Positions 17,725-26,619 of a DNA stretch of 64,000 nt are shown one piece after another (positions within the stretch are counted from its first letter, which is position 1; every line of letters begins with the position of its first letter). The DNA is from Candidatus Syntrophocurvum alkaliphilum (GTDB lineage Bacteria; Bacillota; Syntrophomonadia; Syntrophomonadales; Syntrophomonadaceae). The stretch lies in NCBI RefSeq assembly GCF_009734445.1, contig NZ_CP046457.1:1730001-1794000 (forward strand), given 5' to 3'. Under the pieces are notes generated by a model that was given only the letters and a program-made list of their open reading frames with translations, was not told where the DNA came from and did not search any database. The translations under genes were made by a program, and so were the position numbers.

Positions 17725-19275
17725 ATGATGATGGGGAAAAAGCTAATGATAATTATCATAATGACAACGGTACTACTTTTTGGAACTATGGGTACTGTTG
17801 CAGCAGCAAATTTCACAGATATTGCAGGGAATCCGCAGGAGGATGCAATTTTGGAAATGTCTAGATTGGGAATATTAGAGGGCGTAGGCAACGACCAGTT
17901 TGCTCCTAATGCTGAACTGAACAGGGCTGCAGCAGCTAAAGTCGCTGGCTATTTACTTGGCTATACAGAACAAGACGCTGTTAAAGCCGCCCAAACTGAA
18001 GCGATTTTTACAGACATAGTCGGAACAAGCCACGAATGGGCACTTGGGTGGATTAATTTAATGTCAGAGGAAGGAATCTTGCGCGGAACAGGTGATGGGC
18101 TATACGCTCCAGGCGATCCACTACAAATGGTGCATTGGGGAACAATTCTAATCCGTGTTTTAGAACACGAGCAATCAGGAATGAACTGGCCGAACGATTA
18201 TAACGATATGGTAAATAACCTCGGATTAGAAGCTGGACTGTATTACAATGACACTGGCATCATGAATCGTGCCGAAATGGCTCGCATGACAACAACGGCA
18301 CTCTATAATGTTGAACGCCCGGACGGACAACGGATCGTTGACATTGTGAGTTTTCGTGCTGATACACTTGACGATTGGCATGTCCCTGAACAACCTGAAT
18401 CTAAAATATACCATAACGCCGATATCTCAGTTCAATTGAGCGAAACAGTAGTAGCACCAGGTGGCGGACAGACGATTACTATAACCGCAACAGCAATTCA
18501 CGGTCCTGATAATAGACCAGCTGCATTCACTAATATTGAATTTTTTGCAAGCGTTGGGCCGCACGATCGCAATGACCAGTTATCTGTAAATGAATCATTG
18601 ACTGATATTAACGGTGTAGCGACCTCTACATATACAACTGTTGCTGCTGATGATGGTAACACTATTGAGCTAGTAGCTGTTATCCAAACAGATAATGATG
18701 AATGGCTTGATAGACGCACATTTGCACTTGCCTCTAATACAGCAGCATTTGTTAGCGGACGAATTATTAACCCGTTTAATGGTGAGCCAGTCACAGACCC
18801 AGAAATAATAGTAGGTTTATACGGTAATCCACAGATTCACACCCGTCTCATAGCTGATGACCAAGGCAACTATAGTGGGCCAATTAACGCTAATACATAC
18901 GATGTTAATATTAGAATGAACTTAGGCGACAGTCCTCCATACCCTGGAGAATTTAGTGGATCACATTTTAGAATCGATGACAATGGTGATGTTTGGATTG
19001 GTATTCAAAAAAGAGCTTTTAGCGCAGGCAACAGCTACACTATTCCGTCTGAGTTAGGGGTAGTGACTGGAGTACATAATCGTCCGGCAGGGACAGAAAT
19101 TTACATAGTACGTAAGTCTGACCAATTCACGCAAATCGCTAATATTAGTAGTAACGGGCGCTTTATGACAACACTTCCGCCAGGTCAGTATTGGATTGGC
19201 AATTCCGTCGGCACTACACTAAAGGATAATATTAACATCCAAAAAGGCAGTGTCACAAAAGCAGGCACTTTTTAA
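17725..19275 (+). CDS. SLH-domain surface protein with Ig-like and carboxypeptidase-regulatory-like domains
   Basis: 516 aa secreted protein. Signal peptide about 1-27 (ending VAAA), then S-layer homology repeats (FTDIAG...; ILEGVGNDQFAPNAELNRA; GILRGTGDGLYAPGDP) over about 30-210 that anchor it to wall polysaccharide. Residues about 225-350 look like an Ig/Big_1 domain (VVAPGGGQTITITATA, GVATSTYTT); the C-terminus (about 355-516) has carboxypeptidase-regulatory-like strands. Three ATGs are in tandem; the last (17731) is best spaced from TTGGAGGG. The gene is visibly richer in G+C than its neighbours, so it may have been acquired. Monocistronic, with a terminator. Confidence 0.82.
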   Translation: MMMGKKLMIIIIMTTVLLFGTMGTVAAANFTDIAGNPQEDAILEMSRLGILEGVGNDQFAPNAELNRAAAAKVAGYLLGYTEQDAVKAAQTEAIFTDIVGTSHEWALGWINLMSEEGILRGTGDGLYAPGDPLQMVHWGTILIRVLEHEQSGMNWPNDYNDMVNNLGLEAGLYYNDTGIMNRAEMARMTTTALYNVERPDGQRIVDIVSFRADTLDDWHVPEQPESKIYHNADISVQLSETVVAPGGGQTITITATAIHGPDNRPAAFTNIEFFASVGPHDRNDQLSVNESLTDINGVATSTYTTVAADDGNTIELVAVIQTDNDEWLDRRTFALASNTAAFVSGRIINPFNGEPVTDPEIIVGLYGNPQIHTRLIADDQGNYSGPINANTYDVNIRMNLGDSPPYPGEFSGSHFRIDDNGDVWIGIQKRAFSAGNSYTIPSELGVVTGVHNRPAGTEIYIVRKSDQFTQIANISSNGRFMTTLPPGQYWIGNSVGTTLKDNINIQKGSVTKAGTF

Positions 19276-19320
19276 GCACATGAAAATTACAGATTAAGCA
19301 ACCTAACAACTCTCGAAACT

Positions 19321-19353
19321 TAGGAGGTAGGTCATCAATCTACCTCCTATTTA
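19321..19353 (+). terminator. Rho-independent terminator of the SLH gene
   Basis: 10-bp perfect stem TAGGAGGTAG (19321-19330) / CTACCTCCTA (19340-19349), followed by TTT. Confidence 0.8.
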
Positions 19354-19482
19354 ACAAATTACTTTAAATATCCTTATGAAATTAGAAAAATAATCTATAC
19401 AACTAATATAATTGAAGGATATCATCGGCAACTTAAGCATTATACAAACTTCCCTCCCTTATTGTTGAAATTTAAAAATTAA
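19351..19482 (+). pseudogene. C-terminal fragment of an IS256-family transposase
   Basis: An open stretch without a start translates around YPYEIRKIIYTTNIIEGYHR, the well-known block near the end of IS256/Mutator transposases, then runs to a TAA at 19482. The catalytic part is absent. It is an insertion-sequence scar right where the SLH gene's terminator meets the ygjP copy. Confidence 0.75.
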
Positions 19483-20184
19483 CTATTTTATTTTTTCCCT
19501 CAGCCACTTTCTTCTCTCTTTGTAATCTGGAAGGATAGATTCAACTAGATTCCAGAATTCTTTGGAGTGGTTTAGTTGGACTAGGTGGGCCAATTCGTGA
19601 ACTACTATGTAATCTATAACTGGGGATGGTGCCATTATTAGTTTCCAATTAAAATTAACATTACCTTTTGAACTACAACTGCCCCAACGTTTCTTTTGTT
19701 CTTTAACAGTTACTTTTGCGGGCTTTTTGCCAATTTTATATTGATAATACTCGACTCGTTCATTTATCTTTTCTTTGGCTTTTTCACGGTACCATTTTTC
19801 CATTGCATTCTTTAATATTTCTTCATCTTTCGTGGGAGTAGATATTATAAATTTTCCTCTAAAAAGCTTAACTTCGGGCACTTTTAAACTATTATCCAGT
19901 TCTATTTGTAAGGAATAGTTTCTTCCCATGTACATAAATGATTCACCATTTACAAACTCTTTTTTAATTGGAATATGTTTTACATTTTTAAACTCATATA
20001 GCTTTTTTACTATCCAATCAGCTTTAGTCATGACCTTTTTTTTAATTGTTTCTTCTTTCATTCCAACTGGAACTATAGCTGTTACTTTATCAGGTGCTTC
20101 AACAGTAATAGCCATAGTTTTGCGTTTTCTATATATAACATCAAAGTAAATGGTCTTTGTTCCATAGTTAATTGATAGCTGCAT
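19483..20184 (-). CDS. YgjP-like metallopeptidase (M48-like, DUF45), copy 1
   Basis: 233 aa. Zinc motif HELAHLVQLNHSKEFW near residue 200 and upstream KKRWGSCSSKG are typical of YgjP proteins, which are often encoded beside type I hsdR. Nearly identical to the copy at 54843-55556, apart from a different C-terminus (WLREKIK). The ATG at 20184 has AAGGAG 7 bases before it; the longer reading from 20226 has no support. Unlike copy 2 it follows only a ruined hsdR, so its expression is uncertain. Confidence 0.85.
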   Translation of the reverse strand: MQLSINYGTKTIYFDVIYRKRKTMAITVEAPDKVTAIVPVGMKEETIKKKVMTKADWIVKKLYEFKNVKHIPIKKEFVNGESFMYMGRNYSLQIELDNSLKVPEVKLFRGKFIISTPTKDEEILKNAMEKWYREKAKEKINERVEYYQYKIGKKPAKVTVKEQKKRWGSCSSKGNVNFNWKLIMAPSPVIDYIVVHELAHLVQLNHSKEFWNLVESILPDYKERRKWLREKIK

Positions 20185-20199
20185 ATAATTCTCCTTAGT

Positions 20200-20427
20200 T
20201 GATTGTTGCGAAGTGTTTTTTAGCAAGGTTAAGCTCTAAATTGCTGATACCTACATATTTTTTTAATTAACCTTTCCTTTTTCGTCACTATCAAATAGGA
20301 TAAAGTTTTGTATTATATCTAGGAGTTTTTTTCTAAGACTCCTTATAAAAAGACGTTCTGTCCATTGTTTTCTACATCAGGTATTTCCTTTAATTTAAAA
20401 GGATAAGCATCTTTCCCCTCCAAATAG
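20200..20427 (-). pseudogene. hsdR relic
   Basis: DNA here matches two separate parts of the intact hsdR at 55567-58704: its last codons (20200-20232 match about 55569-55605) joined directly to a middle stretch (20233-20427 match about 57825-58012). About 2.2 kb of hsdR has been lost between. The upper break is at about 20427, where the helicase gene begins to match something else. With ygjP copy 1 it is the remains of a second hsdR-ygjP module. Confidence 0.85.
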
Positions 20428-22336
20428 AAGCAAGCTTTTGCCCATCTGGCTGTTGTTCACCTACCACGTCTTTAAGATTATCCCGCAATTCTAGCACTTT
20501 TAATAATATCCCCATCATATCCTGAAGAGTTTGGTTGCCTTCATGAAATAATGTATCCGCATTCCATGAAGATCTGTCAATATTGCCTTTATTGACCAAA
20601 ACAGTATTAATACTCTGTAATGAAAAACCTGTACTATCAACCAATTTTAGAGGCTGATTAGGAGCACTTATATAATTAGCATACTCATGAATTCCTCTTA
20701 ATAATTTATTAGCCAAAGTTGGGCTTTTAATTCGTAGCTTTTCAAATCCTAAAGTTCCACGTAAAACCTGTTCTACCTGATCTATAAACGTATCTGGTTT
20801 TCCAATTTGACGATATGTATGTACTAAATACTGCAGAAAACTAGACCACTCTGGATACCTATAAACAATACTTCCCAAATCACCCAAATTATCTTCTGCT
20901 TCATTTGCTAGTTTTAATAATGCTGAGTTTAGTTCTCCAGACTGCTTATTAATGAATTCTCTAAGTTTTTCTACATGATTTTCATCCTTAGCAACTAAAG
21001 TAACTACACCAACACTGCTTTGCCCAATTCTTCCTGCCCTACCTGCAATATTCCAAAAATCTTCTGGTGGCATGTCAACAGTTTTTTGTTTTTCTGGATA
21101 TTGATGAGAAGCCATAATTAATCCAGAAATCGGAAAATTGACTCCCTGTGCAATAGTAGTTGTAGCGACAAGAAAATTCAATTCATTTTCCTCGAATAGC
21201 CATTCCATTAGAAATCGAACATCATCAGACAAGCCAGCATGGTGTACCCCAATTCCATAGGATAAAAGATCAATAAGCGGAAAATTTGCACCTAATTCAA
21301 GCTGCAAAAACTTTTTAACCAGTTGTATTTTTTCAGATGGTAGTTCTATATAATTAGATTCAATTTTTAACTTATCTGCTAAAGACCACACCCAATCTGG
21401 CCGCGTATGCATCACTATAACCGGTCCACGTTGCTTTAAATACTGAGCGGTTACAGCCGCCAATGTACTTTTGTCATTTACTTGAGCAAATGTCTTAGCA
21501 ATGTCATGTGTTCCCGGTAAATTAAGCAAACCATTAGTGGTCAATGTATTTCTTGAAGTATGCACTGTTTCCATATCTAAACTATAATTATAACTTTTAT
21601 TTTTTATTAATTCTTCTTGTTTAGCCTTAACAATACCTATAATTCTATCATTTGGCTGCCAGTCTAATGCAAGACTTATATCATCTGAATTTTGACCTCC
21701 CAGCCAACGGGCTACTTCTTGTCCGTTAGCAATAAAGGGGGTTAATAATAGGAATTGTGCCCACTGGCACTCTTTATTAATTGTAGCTAATAAAAGTTCT
21801 AGTTTCAGTCCACGACTATTACTCTGAATATTATGGGCTTCGTCAACTACAACTAATGTTAGTGGACGCCCTATCTTTTCTTCCCACCCTTGCCTAAGCA
21901 TTAGGTCCAATTTTTCTGGCGTTGTCACAAGAACTCTAAATTGTGAATTTTCGGCTTGTTCCTGTAATAATCTCTGTTCAATATTGTCTACCTCAAGCGC
22001 TGGACTAACTTGTTCGACTAACACTCCCAAAGAATCAAAATCACGACGCAATTGACGTGTAACCTGATTCACTAGCGCTTTTGTAGGAACAAGATAGGCC
22101 ACCCAACCTTTTTCATATTCAAATTGATTTAATGCCTGCAAAATTCGAAACTCTGCTATCATTGTTTTCCCACTTGAGGTAGGTAAACTAACAACTACAG
22201 CTCGGCGACTGGACCCTAATAAACCTTGTTCTGCTAACGTCCGGCGCTGTGGTGGTAAAACATCAAAAATGGCACGATTACCACGTCCTCTATCTACCAA
22301 ACTACGAACAAACTGAGTTACCCTAGAATATAAACG
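20390..22336 (-). pseudogene. Ski2-like DEAD/DEAH helicase, truncated at both ends
   Basis: About 648 codons with intact helicase motifs: Walker A PTSSGKT, DEAH box VVVDEAHN, TPEKLD, and motif VI GRAGRIG. The superfamily 2 Ski2-like arrangement suggests a DNA or RNA helicase of a defence or repair system. The 5' end is cut: the frame runs up to a stop at 22337 close to the IS21 end, without a proper start. The last dozen codons are out-of-frame hsdR relic sequence, so the true C-terminus is lost too. Probably not functional in its native role. Confidence 0.75.
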
Positions 22337-22358
22337 TCAATAAAAAAATGAACAAAAA

Positions 22359-22380
22359 TGCAAATATTTTTATGTACAAC
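22359..22380. repeat. IS21 left terminal inverted repeat
   Basis: Begins TGCAAATATTT and ends ATGTACAAC; pairs with the copy at 27926-27947 with a few mismatches. It overlaps the istB stop codon. Confidence 0.75.
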
Positions 22381-22805
22381 TAATCTTCTTTTTGACCAAC
22401 TTTTGATAGAGCTTCTGCAGTTCTATATGAACTACCAAGTATATTTACAATGCTAGAATGATGTACTAGTCTGTCTAAAATAGCACTAGCTAACATGTTA
22501 TCAGTAAAAATATCGGTCCAATCTGATAAACTAATATTACTAGTTACTATGGTGCTTTTTTTCTCGTATCTACGATCAATAAGCTGGAAAAACATTTTTG
22601 CCTCTTGCTCACCGATAGGCAAATATCCGATTTCATCGATTATTAAAAGCCTATATTTAGCAAAATGCTTAATTCGATTTTCTAACTTGTTTTCTAGATG
22701 AGCTTTCCTAAGTTGTTCAATTAAATCATGGCATTTAATAAAATAAGTGCTTATACGTTTTTTAGCTGCTGCAATACCTATAGAAGTGGCCAGATGCGAC
22801 TTTCC
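22380..22805 (-). pseudogene. istB: istB, 3' part
   Basis: C-terminal part of the IS21 ATPase helper, from the second half of the P-loop (GKSHLATSIG) through the Walker B LLIIDEIGYLP to the normal end. The 5' part is at 26287-26619. Joining both across the inserted element restores GNSGVGKSHLA and a frame of 252 residues, the usual IstB size. Confidence 0.9.
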
Positions 22806-22832
22806 GTTATGGAAAGCTTTCCATAACGGAAA
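22801..22832. repeat. 32-bp perfect palindrome at the left end of the Rit element
   Basis: Each arm is 16 bp, starting TTTCCGTTATGGAAAG. It begins with the TTTCC shared with the right junction. The palindrome contains two inverted copies of the TTATGGAAAG motif found elsewhere in the element's ends. Confidence 0.9.
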
Positions 22833-22858
22833 TTATAGTAAGTTTTTGCTTATGGAAA
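22828..22858. repeat. Rit element left inverted repeat
   Basis: 31 bp from GGAAATTATAGTAAG to CTTATGGAAA. It pairs with 26256-26286 with a single mismatch (T/C at base 12). Confidence 0.92.
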
Positions 22859-22954
22859 AAAATAAGAATATTACTGAATAATAAGAGGATAGTGCTTTTA
22901 TTTCTTTCCATAACACCTCACAATTAATTATACAAATATTATTGGAGGTGCTAT

Positions 22955-24196
22955 ATGGAAAAAAGAATACCAATTGAAGAATTAGTTAATAATGTTTTAA
23001 AGGAGCTTGAGAGATTAAACTATGCCCACAATACGATAAGTGGGTACCGTGCATTTTACAAAAGAGTAATTGAATTTGCACATGAAAAAAACCAAACATA
23101 TTTTTCTGAAGAGCTTGGTAGTGAGTTCTTGAAAGAAAAGTATAACTGCACAGTTAATTATTACACGGAATCAATGCCTAAATCTTTTAAGAATTCAATT
23201 AGGCGAATTAGAGTCCTTGGCGATTATCAACTTCACGGAGTAGTCATTAGAAGGATTGTAAAAAAACCTGGTTATGTGAATCCACCTCAATTTGAAAAAG
23301 AGCTTTTAGCTTATCAAAAATACTGTGAAGATAATGACTATGCTAAAAGAGGCCTTCGCACACGTATGCAAAGGCTTTTCTTTTTTATCGATTATCTGGA
23401 TGGGCGCAATATTCAAAATGTGAATGATATTACTCCTGAAATAATATCTCATTATGTAAAAACAATTTATAGACATCATGAGAAAAGTATTTCATCAATA
23501 CTTACAACCCTTAGAGTATTTTTAAGATTTCTATATCTTAATAAATTTACAAACGATAATTTATCAGTAAGCGTACCAAAACAAAAGAAATATCAATACC
23601 CGGCTATACCATCAGTATGGAAACAAGAAGATGTTAAACAGATGCTAGAAACAATAGATAGAGGGAACCCAACTGGAAAAAGAGATTTTGCTATACTTCT
23701 TTTAGTTACAAGACTTGGAATAAGAGTTGGTGATATTAAATCACTAAAACTATCTGATCTAAATTGGCAATCTAAAACTATAGAAATAAAACAGGAAAAA
23801 ACAAAAAGCAAAACTACATACCCAATATTGGATGATATCGGCTGGGCATTAATAGATTATTTTAAAAATGGACGTCCAGTAAGTCAATCACCATATGTTT
23901 TTATACGTATGCATGCACCCTATGAAGAATTTGGCAGGGATGCTAACCTCCATAATATTATAACGAAGTATACTAGACTTGCTGGGATCACAATTCCTAA
24001 GGGTAAAAGACATGGCATGCATTCTTTACGTCACACATTAGCTAGTACTCTTCTTGAACAAGGAACACCTTTACAAGTTATTTCAGAAGTATTAAGACAC
24101 ATAAACTCTAAGACCACAGGAGTATATTTACAGATAGGTATTGAAGGACTTAGAAAATGTGCACTTGACCCAGAGGAGGTGTTCTTAGATGATTAA
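22955..24196 (+). CDS. Rit recombinase A (tyrosine recombinase)
   Basis: 413 aa. N-terminal SAM-like DNA-binding part (to about 215), then the catalytic domain with Arg in RLGIRVGDIKSLKL, the HSLRHTLAS motif and the GVYLQI tyrosine. It catalyses strand exchange via a 3'-phosphotyrosine. A GGAGGT ribosome site stands before the ATG. The stop overlaps the next gene by 8 bp, and all three should be cotranscribed and act together. Confidence 0.92.
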   Translation: MEKRIPIEELVNNVLKELERLNYAHNTISGYRAFYKRVIEFAHEKNQTYFSEELGSEFLKEKYNCTVNYYTESMPKSFKNSIRRIRVLGDYQLHGVVIRRIVKKPGYVNPPQFEKELLAYQKYCEDNDYAKRGLRTRMQRLFFFIDYLDGRNIQNVNDITPEIISHYVKTIYRHHEKSISSILTTLRVFLRFLYLNKFTNDNLSVSVPKQKKYQYPAIPSVWKQEDVKQMLETIDRGNPTGKRDFAILLLVTRLGIRVGDIKSLKLSDLNWQSKTIEIKQEKTKSKTTYPILDDIGWALIDYFKNGRPVSQSPYVFIRMHAPYEEFGRDANLHNIITKYTRLAGITIPKGKRHGMHSLRHTLASTLLEQGTPLQVISEVLRHINSKTTGVYLQIGIEGLRKCALDPEEVFLDD

Positions 24197-25171
24197 AGAA
24201 CCGTACATTTTTACTAGCATTCTGGGTGATTTAATGGTTGGATATATAGAAGAACAAAGAGCTGTTGGATATAAATATACCAAAGGTGCATCACTTTTAA
24301 AAAAACTTGATCAATTGATTGTAAAAAACAATCTAAAGAGCAAAGAATTACCTAAAGAATTGGTATACCAATGGACAGCAAAAAGACCTAATGAAACAGA
24401 AAGCACCCAAAATGGCAGGATTTCAACAGTACGTGGTTTTGCAAAATATATGGTTCGTTTAGGATATGATGCTTACATTTACCCACCTCGCGCACTTACC
24501 ATTGAAAGATATTCGTATATTCCTTATATTTTTTCTAAACAAGAAATAAAAAAGATATTTGATATATGCGATAACTATCCAATTTCGGTATATTCTCCAA
24601 ACAGACATCTCGTTATTTCACTTATACTAAGAATGTTATATGGATGTGGCTTAAGAATATCCGAAGCTGTAAATTTAAAAATAAATGATGTTAATTTAAC
24701 TGATGGAACATTGACTATACATAATACAAAATTTGATAAAAGTCGAATTGTTCCAATGTCAGAATCTCTAAACAAGCAATGTCAACTATATGTAAAAGAA
24801 GTTCATCAGTTCGAAAGCAAGAATCCCTACTTTTCCCATCGCCATATGGTGAAAATTATAATGAAAGCACTATATATAAATTGTTTAGAAAAATAATATG
24901 GCAAGCAAATATTTCTCATAGCGGAAAAGGACCGAGGCTTCATGATTTAAGACATACATTTGCAGTACATTGTTTGAAAAAATGGGTGTTAGCAGGAGAA
25001 AACCTAACAAATCTTTTACCTTACTTGTCTGTTTATCTTGGTCATAACGATTTAAGGGGAACTCAACACTATCTTAGATTAACATCTGATTTATATCCTA
25101 CAATAACCACATCAGTGGAGCAGCATTTTTCAAACACAATACCGGAGGTAGTATTTTATGAAGATGACTAA
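24189..25171 (+). pseudogene. Rit recombinase B, frameshifted
   Basis: Two frames form a tyrosine recombinase of about 327 aa. The first (24189-24896) holds the N-terminal domain and YGCGLRISEAVNLK; the second supplies LHDLRHTFAVHCL and LGHNDLRGTQHYL with the tyrosine. They join near 24813-24823, where one base is missing: after HQFES the reading should pass to LLFPSPYGENYNES. The total 983 nt is one short of a whole number of codons. It could be a real mutation, which would disable the trio, or an assembly error. Confidence 0.88.
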
Positions 25172-26180
25172 TTTTGCTAGAACATTAACCCGTTACATGT
25201 CAGACTATCTCCCAACGCAACGTAATGTTAGCACAAATACAATCAAGTCTTACAGAGATACATTTAAACAACTATTGAATTATTTTGATGAAATACTAAA
25301 CATTAAACCTGAACATCTTACTTTTGAAAAAATAACTGCTGAGACAATTAAAGATTTTCTATTATGGCTTGAAAAGTCAAAAGGTGTTAGCATCAATACA
25401 CGTAATCAAAGACTAGCTGCAATACATAGCCTCTTTAGATATGTGCAGTCAGAAAATCCAGAGTTTTTATTAGAAAGTCAACGTATATTAGGAATTCCTT
25501 TTAAAAAAAGAGAAAAGAAGTCAATATCTTATTTAACCCAGGAATGTCTTAAAGCTTTATTACAACAACCAAATCCTAATACAATAAAAGGCCGTCGTGA
25601 TCTTACAATGATAGCTACTTTTTATGATACCGGAGCTAGAGTACAAGAATTAATTGATTTAAAAGCATGTGATGTTAGATTGACAAAACCTGCAACTGTT
25701 TTATTAACTGGAAAAGGAAACAAACAACGCTCTGTACCTATCATGGGAAAGACTTGTACATTATTAGAAGAGTATATGAGAGAACATTATCTTTTAGAAA
25801 ATGGTTATCAGAATCATCCATTGTTTTTTAATAGCAATAGAAAACCCTTTACAAGACCAGGGGTATCATACATTCTGGAAAAGTATCTTAAGAAAGCCAA
25901 AGAATCATATCCAGAAATGCAATTCCCGAAAAGCTTACATCCTCATATGATTAGACATACTAAAGCAATACATTTATTGGAAGCTAATGTTAATTTAATT
26001 TATATTAGAGACTTACTAGGACATGTTAATGTTACCACTACAGAAATTTACGCAAGGGTTAATTCAGAAGTTAAAAGAAAAGCATTAGAAGCAGCTTATG
26101 TTGAGGTTGTAAAACAAGATATTCCTGCTTGGGATAAAGATACTGATTTATTAAATTGGTTAAATGATTTTTGCAGATAA
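25158..26180 (+). CDS. Rit recombinase C (tyrosine recombinase)
   Basis: 340 aa. XerC/D-like layout: N-terminal core-binding domain (8-105) and catalytic domain with Arg in YDTGARVQELIDLK, HPHMIRHTKA and LLGHVNVTTTEIYARV carrying the tyrosine. All catalytic residues are present. Overlaps recombinase B by 14 bp. Confidence 0.92.
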   Translation: MKMTNFARTLTRYMSDYLPTQRNVSTNTIKSYRDTFKQLLNYFDEILNIKPEHLTFEKITAETIKDFLLWLEKSKGVSINTRNQRLAAIHSLFRYVQSENPEFLLESQRILGIPFKKREKKSISYLTQECLKALLQQPNPNTIKGRRDLTMIATFYDTGARVQELIDLKACDVRLTKPATVLLTGKGNKQRSVPIMGKTCTLLEEYMREHYLLENGYQNHPLFFNSNRKPFTRPGVSYILEKYLKKAKESYPEMQFPKSLHPHMIRHTKAIHLLEANVNLIYIRDLLGHVNVTTTEIYARVNSEVKRKALEAAYVEVVKQDIPAWDKDTDLLNWLNDFCR

Positions 26181-26187
26181 AAAAAGA

Positions 26188-26264
26188 TTATGGAAAGATT
26201 TTAGAATTATGCGATTTTTTTAACCATGAATTATTGCTTACTTAACACTAAAATCTTTCCATAA
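26188..26264. repeat. Subterminal inverted repeat at the right end of the Rit element
   Basis: 17-bp perfect arms TTATGGAAAGATTTTAG (26188-26204) and CTAAAATCTTTCCATAA (26248-26264). A weaker equivalent exists at the left end (22850-22865 with about 22897-22913). They probably form recombinase binding sites and a transcription stop after the third gene. Confidence 0.8.
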
Positions 26265-26286
26265 GCAAAAACTTGCTATAATTTCC
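26256..26286. repeat. Rit element right inverted repeat
   Basis: 31 bp inverted relative to 22828-22858, one mismatch; ends at the TTTCC that abuts the istB reading frame. Confidence 0.92.
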
Positions 26287-26619
26287 GACTCCGGAATTTC
26301 CGATCAATAGAATATTGCTGTTAGTCTCTAAGAATCTTAAACTTTCAAAATCTAAGAATTGTTGTTTATTAATTTTAGGTTGGAATTCAAAATCAAAATC
26401 TTTGAGTTCTTTTTGATGTGGAAATCCAGCTACTTTAACCATTGCATTGGTAGCATTAAAGTTTTTAACTTCTATCTCTTTAGAAGTAAGTTCGTATAAA
26501 GCATCTATAACGCTTATTTTCCCATCATTTATTTGGTCTAAATAATTATCTAACTTAATACTCATCTGGGTTAACTTAAGCTCTTTTAAATTGTCATGTA
26601 ATATTTGATAATTGCTCAT
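26287..26619 (-). pseudogene. istB: istB, 5' part
   Basis: N-terminal part of the IS21 helper ATPase: helical N-terminus, NFNATNAMVKVAGFP region and the start of the P-loop (LLIGNSGVG), where the reading frame is split by the inserted element. The start overlaps the end of istA by 26 bp, as is common for istA-istB. Confidence 0.9.

Larger units (their letters stand above)
22806..26286 (+). mobile_element. Rit-type element: three tyrosine recombinases in a row
   Basis: Three overlapping genes for distinct tyrosine recombinases, in one direction, flanked by 31-bp inverted repeats with one mismatch. It lies in the P-loop codons of istB. TTTCC is present at both junctions (22801-22805 and 26282-26286); removing 22806-26286 restores istB exactly. 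This matches 'recombinase in trio' elements known in many bacteria. No cargo genes are present. Confidence 0.9.
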
